This document shows, piece by piece, positions 38,420 through 51,423 of a stretch of DNA of 64,000 nucleotides (the stretch's first letter is position 1; every line of letters starts with the position of its first letter). The notes below the pieces were generated by a model. That model saw only the letters and a program-made list of their open reading frames with translations. It searched no databases and had not been told where the DNA came from. Source of the stretch: Epiperipatus broadwayi (Eukaryota > Onychophora > Udeonychophora > Euonychophora > Peripatidae). A program made the position numbers and the translations under genes. The stretch spans positions 340,001-404,000 of the forward strand of contig JAQFVV010006454.1 in NCBI GenBank assembly GCA_028023455.1, in the 5' to 3' direction.

Positions 38420-40285
38420 ATATAACTTTGAAAAAACACAGACATCAAATAAGAATATCATTATACAGATATAATACTGTCCCTTAATGTTATAATATTT
38501 TTAAGATATATTAGATGTTATTGGTAGTTTTTATCAGTTACATTATTCAGTAAAGAATTTTATTATCAAACCTTATTTGACATCTAGATGGTAATTAATT
38601 ATCATTCTTATTTTTATTGTTGTAATAAATTGCAAAATGTATAATGTTAATGAGTAATCGTAAAATATTTTTACTATTACACTTCGTAAATGTTTTATAA
38701 TTCAAATACCACTTTGTAAACCATTTTTTCTCTTTATATTGTATTGAAATACTTGAGAAGTTAATATTATATGTACATTTTATATATAATTCAACATCTT
38801 AATATGAACTACATCTTGACATACCATTTTGTGTAATAATTTGGGAAATAAGTCACCGTATTTCTGACAATTTTTAGAGCATTATTTATCTTGAATGATT
38901 TCAGATAGATTTTTCAAAAGTAATTATTACATAGAGTTAGCTTTGAATAAGTGAAACATAAATGTCTAACTTAATAGATCCCAACTTTCTCTGCCCAAAA
39001 ACAGTCTCTGTAAAACATCATCTAAACTAGCATTCTCTATCTTGCTCCATCATCATAACCATCATGATTTAAAAAGATATCAATTACTGCAACTATGCAA
39101 ATTATAGTGCAATATGTCCACATATTAATGATTATATGCACTAAAGATAATATAACCTATTAAGAATGAAGACTACCAATAGACTAGAATTTTAATGAAG
39201 TCTACCAATAGACTTGAACTTAAATAAAACTTTATTAATAAATGATTAATAAAATTTGATAACAAATGATATCACAAATAATTGTATTGGAATTACTCAT
39301 CAATAGACTAGGGATTTTCACATTATATCTTTGCTGCAAATGTATATAAAAATATAATATAACAAAAAATAATTATGAATAAAACTACAGGATATAAATG
39401 TTTGTTTAATGCAGTCTACTTAATTATAATGCTAATAATAGAACACATATTCACACTGTACATTAAAAACAGTACAATATTAGCATGTCTTTAAAATTTT
39501 AAGGACTAAAAATCCTATTATTAATTATAATAATAAAAATATAATATCCAAATATGTTGGTATGCCTTAAACTTTCTGATAACTGTTATTATTAATAAAT
39601 TAGTTTTTATATGTTTTGAATATAATTTTTATTACTGTAAACTGGCATGCATGGTTACTCATACTACTGGTATGATTTAGAAGGACAATCTCAAAACACT
39701 GCACTAGTAGACCTATATAATAATTTTAAAAGCTTATTTAAATCTCTCCTTGTGTTTACTTTATAGATTCCTGCAGTTATATATTCTTCAATATTTTTTA
39801 AGCAATTTTGTAATTCAGACTTTAACTCAATGTGAGAAATGAGCCACAGACATACATTTTGGTTCCAAATCTATCTGAAAGATTATATATATCAGACAAA
39901 TTAATATAAAATTCAAGTTTGGGTTTTACCTAAGCAATCTTTATTAAACACACTAAAAAATACTACTATAGAGAAGTATGAAAAAAATAAAGATTTATAT
40001 TAATCATTATGGTCTGGCATTCCTTTCAGTTTTATATAAGCTGCTTAGCATGTTAGTTCAACACTTAATGCTGAAATGTTCTGATGACAGTTACTACTTT
40101 AGGAGGTGTATTTACTAGGGCTTTCAAACTTAAGATGTATTGGTTAGTGATTTACATCTGATGTATGTTTTAAAGGTAGAAAATATCAAAGTTTAATTCT
40201 AAAACTCATGGGACATATTACATTGTTTTTTTTTTGTTTCAATCTGAATTGTTCTTTACATCTTTTTTAATACATATATATATAC
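38420..40285. other. AT-rich spacer
   Basis: No gene or family recognised. Confidence 0.6.
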
Positions 40286-41411
40286 TGTAACAGAAACCCG
40301 GTGATCAAAAGCTTAACTTCCATTTTATTTATGTATAATGGGGAATTCTTAAAATTCAAGATCGTCCACTTTCTGCTACCACAAGCAGAGAGAACATACG
40401 GACATAAACGAATCTATATCCGTACTTGACTGAACCTATAACTATACTGGTATAGCCCCAGGTTATCTTTCCCGGTCACTGTCTCCCAACTGCTGTAAGA
40501 TTTAAAGAGTTACAGCGCTTGGATATTTATAAATTTTAATGGGATCAAAATACTGCACCACTAGCTTCATGTGTTAATTCAGTACTCAAAATGAATAATA
40601 TTTATTTCCCAACCCTAAGACTATATTACTTTTTGGAGTGGCGAAGAATGAGACAAAATAGATTTAAATCAATAATAATTATTTAATACAATAAATTAAA
40701 AATAAAAGGAAACACTCTAAATCATTTACAAACAATAAAAAACAGATTATATGCTATAATGCTATGAGTAAAACAAAATAAAAGATCATATAAATGATTG
40801 TACATTTATAATCATCCTTCCATGTATATATAACAAAAGTTAAATAATGTCTGTATCATTCAAAGGAGGAATTTGGCCATTGTCTAAATTAAAGGTATGT
40901 GCACATGGGAATATAAAATGTAAGATACATATTTATCTAGGTTATTAAGTCTCTGAATTGACTTGAAGTCTTGCTGACCGCCACGTGGAATTTCTCCACT
41001 TCTTTAGCAGGGAATGGTCACTCTTAGGTTTTTGGTTGTGGGAACTCCTCAGTATTTAGGGCATCAAAGTCAAGGCAAAATGAACACTCTGGCAGGTGCT
41101 ACATGGCAGTTGTTACATCTAGATGGGAACTATTAGCACAGTCAGTCTGGATTGGCAAGCAATCACGACGGCCCTTATCCAGCCATTCTTGATGAGGCAC
41201 CGATGTTAGAAATCATATCTTGTTAACTATGGCTGCTTATTATCAGAGCAGTATTTCCCCCAACATCTCGACAAGAAGTCTCTACCAATACTAATCATAC
41301 TTTTAATTAAAATTCCCCAGTTCTTTGTCCTTTCGATCCTTTGTTTTCGCTGTTGTACACACCTTTGCTTTTCTGAATGTGCCTTCGGCCATTTATAGAT
41401 TTGCCTTTACA
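40286..41411. mobile_element. Possible solo LTR or LTR-like fragment
   Basis: A 1.1 kb block, GC-richer than its flanks, begins TGTAACAGAAACCCGG and ends GCCTTTACA, giving TGTAA...TTACA mirrored ends as in LTRs. The middle has A/T-rich ATTTAATACAATAAATT, a possible poly(A) region on the opposite strand. The outside 5-mers do not match as a target duplication and no partner LTR exists in the window, so boundaries and class are tentative. Confidence 0.3.
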
Positions 41412-41931
41412 TAATTTCATAGCACTATATACATTTATTTATTTATTCATTTTTTTTAATTAAACAGATTTTTAATAAAATGTTTTTTTTTTATTTTTAT
41501 TTTGATAAGCATTAAATTTTTCTGTCTTTATCACACTTTGTATATACTCCATACACGCATTTTATTATCATCAAATGTGTACTTTTATGACCCAGATCCT
41601 TATCTTTTGGTCATGTTTTAAACTTTCTATTTTATTCTTATTTAAACTCTTCAAACTTTACTTTTCTTATACATCATATTTTAGTTTGCCTTTCATTTAT
41701 ATTTCTTTATCACTATTAATTTTCTAATGTACAATTTCAATATTTCTAACTTTACTTATTTTTCATTTCACAAAATCTTGACTTTGGATGGTAAAAGATA
41801 AGAATCTTTTCGATTCTAATTCCCTCTTTTCTTAATTAAAACATTTCTTTGTTTATATTTTTTGTAAACTCACTTTTTAATATTCCAAACACAATATTTA
41901 ATATTCTTTAAATGTTAAATATCTATATGTG

Positions 41932-41952
41932 TGATCGCAGTAAGTGCGATCA
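41932..41952. repeat. Short perfect hairpin
   Basis: TGATCGCA, five bases, TGCGATCA. Confidence 0.8.
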
Positions 41953-41973
41953 TCACAATATATATATATATAT

Positions 41974-42166
41974 AACAAAAACAAGTTTTAATCATGAAAA
42001 ACAAAAACAAGTTTTAATCACGTTAAAACCTGCTCTCGCTTGTATTTATGAGATCAATAGATGGCATTTTACCAAAAACACCTACCAAGCTTAAGTATAT
42101 ATATATATATATATATTAACACCACCAAGCTATAAGTATATATATATATATATATATATTAACACC
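41974..42166 (+). repeat. Two small tandem duplications with AT tracts
   Basis: AACAAGTTTTAATCA is repeated at a 26-30 bp period (about 41978 and 42007). A second duplication (42083-42166) has two units of CCAAGCT, AAGTATAT, (AT)n, TTAACACCA, so an AT microsatellite was duplicated together with its flanks. Confidence 0.8.
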
Positions 42167-42684
42167 ATATTTTATAAATTTAGTATTAAATAAAAGTTGT
42201 TTAATTTAATCAAATCTTTTTATGCAGAAAAAAAAATGATAACAAAAAATGACTGAATAAATTTACAAACTTTTATACAGTATTTAAAGACATTCACTTT
42301 TGATTATCATGATATGAGTTTGACCTCTACGTATCAAAACATACCATAAAATTTTCAGCTGATTTTTTGACTTTTACTGCATTATAATAATCACTTGATT
42401 TCATTCTTCATAAAGAAACAAACATTATCTTACATAAACATCTGCGCATCCCATAATATATTATATAAACATAATTTAACTGGTTCGCAAACTAAAGCTT
42501 ATCTCAAGGATATAAATAAATAAAAACAGTCATATACTACACACATATGTTTAATTATGCATGTATCCATATCAAATATTGTCAGTCACAACTAATTGTA
42601 ACACCAAAAAGCTGTCTTCAATTTTTCTATAAACTTAAGATAAAAATTTGTTAGACTGTTTAGACATAGCTTTATTTTCTCTCT

Positions 42685-42686
<2 letters not shown>

Positions 42687-42753
<67 letters not shown>
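42687..42753. repeat. (AT)n microsatellite
   Basis: About 66 bp of pure AT. Confidence 0.96.
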
Positions 42754-42757
<4 letters not shown>

Positions 42758-42971
42758 CTAATTTAAACAGCACTTAAATAACTTTTACTTATGTTTGAAT
42801 ATGCAACGTTTAGAAGTATAATTTTATCACAGAATACTCTCGTTCCAAATTGCTAATACATTCCTGAGAACTATTTTGTAGGCAGCCTCAATAAATAGTG
42901 TTGATAAATAGAAAGTAAAATTGTATTTGCAAGTTTAGTAAAATGGCTTTTTTGAATTTGCCTGCAAAATG

Positions 42972-43655
<684 letters not shown>

Positions 43656-43659
43656 TATT

Positions 43660-45462
43660 AGGAGAAACCCAGATAATATTTTATTTATTTTTGAATCCAT
43701 GAAAACCTTCATTTTATTATATATGTTGAAATTATTAGTAATGTTTTTGATTGTTACACATGCTTTAATTCTTCATTAAAAATTAAATAGATATAATAAA
43801 CCAGAGGTCAACCTATTTCTTCATATTACATTTTTTTACATTTATTTTGTCCATAATGTAAAAGTAATAATTAAGCCTGATTTAGCAGATTAATAAATTT
43901 ATTTTATGCTTATTTTATTTCGCCATAATTATTATTTACTTGCTTATACCAATGAAGTTTTTCAGTTTTACAATTAACAATTGTTCATGAAGTAAATCAA
44001 ACAAATTCTTAATATTTTTATTATTATATTCCTGATAATAATGCATGAGAGTAAAATGAAATATTGACAATAAAAATTTGATAATAAAGCGGGGTTAAAA
44101 AAAAAAAACTAACGTAATTACTCTCAGTTTAAAAAATAAATAGTTTTCCACTGAACATTATTTTAATTTATTTTCACTTTTAAAATCGTTTCAAATTATT
44201 AATTTATTTATAATACTCTTAACGTGAATGTAACAGTAGTATTGAAAGCATAATAGCTATGCTTGCTGAATAATTATTTTTTGCAACTTTATAGAAGACA
44301 AAAATAGAAAAATGGATTATTGATAATGTCGCTAGTAATAACAGTATTTTTTTTTTTTTTTTTGCTGAAAAATATCTACTTTTAAATAAAATATTAGGTA
44401 ATAAGTGAAAGATTATATTTATGCATTATTTTTATTTTATATTTAAATAATTATTTTAAAATATAGTTAACGTAATTAAAAGTTACAAGAAAATAAATTT
44501 AAATGATTATTTAAAAAATAGAATAATATATTTAGAAAACTATTGATATATTACTTGCAGTTACTTATTTATTTTATTTAATATACTCTGACCATGTTTT
44601 ACTTTTGATATTATATTTAGTTTTTCTTTTGAGATAACATTTTAAATGTATTGAAAAAACACTATGTTATAAGAAAACATCTTAAAGATAAAATAAAAAC
44701 ATGAAACCTTTAAAGTATCAGGTAATGTAAGTAAGGAAAAAAGTATAAGAAAGAGGATATTTATTTACTAAAGCATTGAAATGGCGACAAATTTCTTTTT
44801 CCATTAAAATCAAGTAGTTAAATGAACTAAATAAGAAGAAAAGAAATCATCAAAGCTTAAAGTTTTATTACATGCCAAATCAATTTTTAAAAAAAGTGAA
44901 TAGAAACCGCGAAGTTAGAGTTGTTAATTAATTGTATATAAAATAACAATCAAATGTAATATTATATAAATGGTTTGTGTATAAGCGCATTATATATACA
45001 TTAGATGGTTTTATATATTTTATCAATGAGTCCCTTATCTTATCTTCACTATATCGTAACCACCCACCAAAGAGAAAGGGGATCCTTATCTATCTCACAT
45101 TATGTATGCAATCTTTGCTCGTAAGGTGAGCTAAAGGTAACAAGCATATAAATCATTACATCCGTATTGATAGATATTTTTCCATTTACATTATCTCTCA
45201 TGAATTTTCTGTTAAGCCATTACATATTATTTATAATTTCCTTAATAATAATTAACTCATATTTCACAGCGTTTACTTTAAGTAATTTAAGATTTTGCTA
45301 TTTCTTAGAACTCAATATTATTATTTTTTATTTAAGGTCATTTGTTTGTACATATTTTACCTCACATTTTTTATAATTTATGTCTTTCTAATAAAATATT
45401 TACGGCAGTTCTTTTAATAATAATTTTTACTTATTATATAAATTTCGTCTTACTCTGTTGTC

Positions 45463-45501
<39 letters not shown>

Positions 45502-47030
45502 GTCTCCAAAGTTCTGCTTTTTATGAAGCAGTTATCTAACAAAAGTATTTAGTTATCTTTTCATTTAGTTTTAATTTAGAAAAATAGACAAAAAAATTAT
45601 ATACTTATTCAATACAAATCTTAGTTATTATTTTAATTCTTTTAACAATTAGTAAACATAAGGTGTAATAAAAAATATATAATTTGCGATCTTTCGAACT
45701 ATAACTTTTAATCTTTTATTTTTATATATACAGCTTTTTAGCGATGTAGTGTACGATATTCTTAAAAGCTCTTCCTAAAATTTCATGTGGCTCGCAAGCA
45801 ACTAGCTATTTTGTTATTATTTTAGCCTAAAGTAAATTTATTTTCTTAATAAATTTAGTACAAATTCTGAATATTTAATTTAAAATTTTGATATCAACTG
45901 TATTCATACTGTTTGTAAGTCGTACTATGTTATCAAAAGAGTATATTTAGATTTTTTCTTCGAATTTAATACTGTTATTGTCATAAAAATATTTAGTATT
46001 TAATGTGTTTAAATAAATACTAAACAAAATTTTAAATATGCATTTCTTTTTTTCCAAAAACAAAACAAAAACTATTAATTTTATAAGTAGATGTTTATTT
46101 ATAAATAAGTATTTTAAGTGGACATTATAGTCAACAAAATAAATGACTTTACTTCATCAAAAGCTTTGTTTTTAAAAAAATAAAAAATATTATAAAAAAA
46201 TACTAAATCTTACTTGCTTCTTCAATACATTTTTAATACATATTGTTTTATTTCAGTTATGTCTTTTATCCTTTGCATTAAATGAAAACATATGCATTCT
46301 AACAAAATAAATTATATGATTAGTGTCTTTTAAAAATATAGTAATAACATTATCATAAAATATTTTCAATGGCTTCCGCTTAAATGCATAAACTGTTTCA
46401 TCATTCAGCTACTTTTTTTCAAATGTTGCATTTTAGTTCAATATTTTAATAGTAAACAGTATTTGTATATATTATGTTTTGATAAAGCTTCTTCTTTTTA
46501 TATTTTTAAAATCAGTTAAATCTAGACTTAAATGTCTAAGGATTATATTATACAATTTTTTAAATGTAATTCAAATAAGTATACAACCAATATCTTTTCC
46601 TACTCTAATCTTTATTTTATTGTCTTACTTTTTTTTTCTTATGCCTTACAATCTATATTTCCAATCAGTATTTTATCGGCTTTATTTTCTTCCTTTGCTT
46701 TACAATATATATATATAATGATTAGTATTATTTATTAAAGTGTTTATCTGAGCGCTTGATATTATAATTATGAATCCATGGTATTTGGCACATTTTCATT
46801 ACATACATGTACTGTGTGGGTTAATTTGATGTTTTCAAGAATAAAATATGGTTATTTGATGATAAAACTTATCTATTAGACTAATAAAAATGGATGAAGA
46901 TAACATAGTTGTACTTTTTTTTTTTTTTTTACTATGCCATTTGAGCATGAAAAAAAAAACTTTCCTCTAAAATATGAATTCTCAAACAAATTAAATTTTA
47001 TTATAAAAAAATAATGTAATAGGAGAAAGA
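43660..47030. other. AT-rich spacer
   Basis: Contains an AT tract at 45469-45499 and poly-T/A runs (44347, 46917). Several hydrophobic 65-79 codon frames are composition artefacts of T-rich DNA. No gene recognised. Confidence 0.6.
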
Positions 47031-47035
47031 TATTT

Positions 47036-47950
47036 GAGATTCGCATATACTGACCACTGGGGCGCCACTAGTCCGAAAATAGGAACTAGACATTTATTTT
47101 AAGGGTGGTCAGGATATGCGAACCTGAAGGCACCGACTAAACTCAAGGAGAAACAAGATATCCTAAATATTGTTTAGACAGCTGAGAAATCAAAGCACAA
47201 AGACAAATGTCAGCCAAATAAATTTAAACAATTTATTAATTTTATAAGTTGGACAATATAGTAAAGACATCTAGCCATGAATATAAAAGTGACTTATGTT
47301 AACATACGCATATTTACCAGAGAGTGCACAAGAGTACGACAAACATGAAGGCATTAAACATTTTGGCAATAAAATTCTCTCACTTAAAATATAAGAAATG
47401 GTTAGGATAATATCTTCTTGCTGGCCAGTTGTAAAATTACAAAAACAAACAACAACCCTAGCTTCCTGAATCAGGGATAATAAAACAGTTACTGTCCTGC
47501 TGGAAATCAATGAAACCAGCGTGGACGTCCAAGCAGTAATATTCTAATTAATGTCATTAAAATGCTGCAGGACTGCTGCACATAATACTACATTCAAAGT
47601 AAATGTGGTTGATCTCACCTACAAAACAGCAACAGATATTTGATTACGATCTTACGTAATCCAGAAAGAAATAGACTATTTTCAGACAACCCGAAGAAAT
47701 AACTTGACAAATAGCCAGCAAAAAGATTTTGTTGTTTGCACAAACAGCGCAAATGAAACATGCTTAAAGATTCTTTATTTTACAACTAAGGGCAGGTGAA
47801 TAAATAAAGACTACGAAAATTGCCAATGCGTTTTGTAATAGTTATCAAAATAATCAGGTGTATATTAAACATATAAAATACAATCTCCTAATGCACCCTC
47901 TGATAAACGAAAATTGCAAACAAACTTGGAATCTTAAAACTAAGATTCCA
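47036..47950. mobile_element. Element fragment with GGCGCC hairpin end
   Basis: The left end forms a long hairpin: TTCGCATATACTGACCAC (47040-47057) with GTGGTCAGGATATGCGAA (47105-47122), an inner CTAGTCC/GGAACTAG stem, and GGGGCGCCACTAG between. The architecture is the same as in family-1 copies A and B (outer stem, GGGCGCCACTAG, inner stem), yet the stem sequences differ completely. The rest is GC-richer than its surroundings and includes ACAATTTATTAATTTTATAAG, similar in place to family 1. No coding recognised. Confidence 0.5.
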
Positions 47951-48025
47951 AGACACACTTTAAATACTAGAAAAAATAAATACTGATAATAAATAATTAA
48001 TACAACCTTATAACATACTTATCAT

Positions 48026-48557
48026 TAGATTGAGTGGAGATTTAATTAAACACAATTTATTTACCCTGGCTAGAATAGGAAAAAGTTTAGCTTATGGTAA
48101 GGCAGAGTTCTAGTGATTTAGTGATGAGTGCGCACTTTTGATAATAGTTTATATTTCATGTCCTTTGACAGCGGAGAGGTAGAGGCAGGGTTTATTTTAG
48201 AGGCTCATGGCATGACTGAAGGAGAGCTGGTAAGCATGGGTCTGTCCTTTGTTTAAATTAGCCAGACATTCTAATGATGGCAAAACTCATAGCAGCAGAT
48301 TTTGACATCTAGCACAGCAACAAAGTTTGTCAATAATTATTTAAGTTTTTAGCAGGAATTAAACATCCGAAGAGCTACTCAAAATGGTGTGACTCTTAGC
48401 AGGCAATAATTCAAGTCTCCTTTTTCCTATACTGAATCTCCTCTCTCCTTGAAAATTGGTGGGCTATCCTTGCCTCGCTACATTTCCCGCAAAAAACTTT
48501 CGTTAGTGTCAATTCTATATTTCAGGCAGAGCAAATATTAATTTCCCACTCAATCTA
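48026..48557. mobile_element. Possible MITE with 22 bp terminal inverted repeats
   Basis: TAGATTGAGTGG (from 48026) and CCACTCAATCTA (to 48557) are exact mirrors. Extending inward, 19 of 22 positions match. A TA lies at both outer edges, as for Tc1/mariner-type TA targets. The inside (about 0.5 kb) is GC-richer than the flanks with no transposase frame. It is a single copy in the window, so it is unproven. Confidence 0.4.
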
Positions 48558-48559
48558 AT

Positions 48560-49930
48560 TTAAGACTTCCAACCAGGTATTATTGAAACAAAAACGACAA
48601 TGCAATTAAATCTCCGCTTTTAGAATTAACTTTAAAAATAATTACAATAAAAGCAACAGCAAGCTTGCCTGTTTTTAATCAAATTGATTAAAACAGACGG
48701 TGAAAGTAACCTATTTTAAAATCAATTTTATAAACATTAAATAATATATTTTAAAATATAAATGCGTATGTGTTTTAAATAATAATAAAAAAATTGAGCA
48801 CTAGACATTTAATGAAAATGAAGTTGTTTTCCCTTTTTAATTTTAGTAATAAAACCATTGAATCGGAAATCAATCCGGCTCAATAAATAAGTAATAAAAA
48901 TGGCTAATATTTCTATATAAAGTAAATATATCCTTTCCAGTTTTCTCTTACTGGAATTATAAACATTTTCTTTTTTAAAAAAAATTATTTATTCTTGTAT
49001 TTCTGTCTTTATCTAAGATCATTGATTGAATAGTTTTAAACAATCATTTTTCTCCAATATGTTTTTCCAAACAGCATTGATATTAATTAATACAGACTTT
49101 ATATTTAGGTTATTAAGCTTTTGAAATTAAATTATATCCAATAATCTCTAATAAATTTGGTCGATTTTTCCAGAATTTTCATTTTAATAAAATTGATATC
49201 TTGTTTTGTTGATTTAATTACATTGTGAATAAATGATTAATAAACAAGTTTTCTTGGGTAGCAAATATTTTTCACAATTTCTAATGTTAATTTTGTAATT
49301 AGCCTACTCTATGTATGCAAGAGAGTATATCCAATTAAAATTTCATATAATTTATGAAATCTTAGTACAATTTTATTTTGGCACATGATGTAAACAGAGA
49401 TGAAATTATTTTTTTAAAATATTTACCCATTTTATTCATAAGACTTGATTTTGATATATAAAAATCATTCATTTCGGGATAAAAATATTTATATAAAATT
49501 TTAAATGAAGCAAAACCATCCAAAAGAAATGTCTCTCATGAAAAAAATAAAGGTTTGGTTTGAATTATTAATAATATATCTGTAACTATAAATTCTCTGA
49601 AAATGTCCTGAAGCCAGATTATAAACCTTTATGACAATATATTTAATATTGTATTTTAAAGATTACAATGTAAAATCAAGTAATTTCTTATTGTTATTAT
49701 TAAACAAATACTTTTATCTTTCATGGTAGCAAGATATATTTCAGAAGAATATTATCTCTGCAGGTTTTTTAAGGAACTAGATTTCCAAGATCATTCTATA
49801 TTGTTTATATTTAGTAAACATATTGACGATAATAAAAGAAGTGCAGAAACGTATTTACATTACACCAATTAATTGTAAAAAGAAATGTTAATTCAATCTT
49901 CATAAGAAAAAAAAACTAGTCTAAGGAATA
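48560..49930. other. AT-rich spacer
   Basis: No gene or repeat family recognised. Confidence 0.6.
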
Positions 49931-49947
49931 CTTTTGCTATGTTTTAG

Positions 49948-50206
49948 ATCAATCTGTGAACCACAAATATATACATATATAAAATTCTGGTCCATTTTTT
50001 GTTTGACATTTAATTTCTTCTGCAAAAAAAATCCATTGGGAAATAGTTCACTAAGATGTGTAATTGTAGCACTCCTGGTTCTTTTATTTTCTGCCACATG
50101 TTTGCATTGGAACTATGAATATTGCACTTCTTCAGAACATGTGTGGGATATTTTTTACAATAAATGGTCTACTTCTCCCATCAAAACTATTTCAAGTTTT
50201 TCATAA
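49948..50206 (+). CDS. Exon candidate with a membrane segment
   Basis: After a fair acceptor (TTGCTATGTTTTAG) the frame is open for about 85 codons to a stop at 50206. It reads SICEPQIYTYIKFW, later GNSSLRC, a hydrophobic VIVALLVLLFSATCL segment, then HWNYEYCTSSEHVWDIFY. The N-x-S sites, cysteines and one transmembrane stretch would suit a type II membrane protein. The first part is T-rich and may be intron. No family recognised; it could be chance. Confidence 0.22.
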
Positions 50207-50604
50207 AGCACCTTTTAGCAAGTTTTGTATTATTAATTCATTTACATGTCAAATAAGGTGTATGATTACATATCCACTAAGATGAATATATTGGTTGGTT
50301 TTATTTCCCTGTCATGATCGATTTAGTTTTTTTTATCACATATATGATAACATGAAATGTTTCAATCTCCTTTATTATGGTTGATAGGATGTCCAAGTCT
50401 CATTTCCACACAATACACTAGATAACATAACAGTTTAATAAACAGCTGATTTAATTACAATTGCTATTTCACTGTGATGAAATATCACCAATTAAAAGCA
50501 ACAGACACCCATTAGAGTCTTTGCTACACTTCTAAATTTAAATCTACCTTATTCTTTTAATTTAAAAGCAAAGTTGGAGCTAATTTCAACTATTATATAT
50601 ATAT

Positions 50605-50672
50605 ATTACACTATAATATTAGTAATATATATATATATATATATATATATATTACTAATATTATAATGTAAT
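50605..50672. repeat. AT microsatellite at the centre of a palindrome
   Basis: ATTACACTATAATATTAGTAAT is mirrored by ATTACTAATATTATAATGTAAT (one mismatch) around an (AT)n core. Confidence 0.92.
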
Positions 50673-51423
50673 GAACTATATGACATAAAATGATTGACAG
50701 CAAACTATTTTTAAACATTTTAAACATTGCAACAAAATTTTTCTAACTAATTATTGAAATAAATTAACTTATTATTATAATGAAAAAATATTCATCTGTT
50801 AACTCACATAGAGATTCAGATATTTGATAACTATAACTCACCTGAAAAGTGAACAGTATTTTCAAAATGCAGGCATAGTAAGATAATATAGTCTAAGTTA
50901 TTACCTGGTGGACAATTTGAATATGATGAAGATGATATGAGGAATGTATAAATAAATTGCACAATAACAACAAATATCACTAATTACAGCTTACAGTGTC
51001 ATAGAAGTGTTAAAAAATACTGATATAACAACAATATGTAAGCTGAAAATCATATGATGAAATCAGGTGAAAGTTTATTGGATTATAACAAAAAATATTG
51101 CTATATTATTTTTTGATTCTTTAAAACAAGATACTATCTATGTTATCTAGAAATAATCCTAAGATAAATATCATTCCAGTATTTACAGCATTGATATTTA
51201 ATAAATACTTTGCTACAACGATGATTTAAAAAATGGGTAATTAAATAATAATCATAAGAATCCAGACGGAAGTCATTGAGTTAAATGCTTTTTATATTAA
51301 AGTACACTGACATTTTAATATATTATTTAGTATTTCAACACAACTAAATAATATTAGGCAATTATTTTTTTTTTATGTTTCAATATCCAATATTTGCCCC
51401 CAAACTGAAAAACATTAAAATAA

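Noticed and set aside
45167-46738. Several hydrophobic 65-79 codon frames
   Set aside because: Typical of T-rich DNA; no splice signals or domain features.
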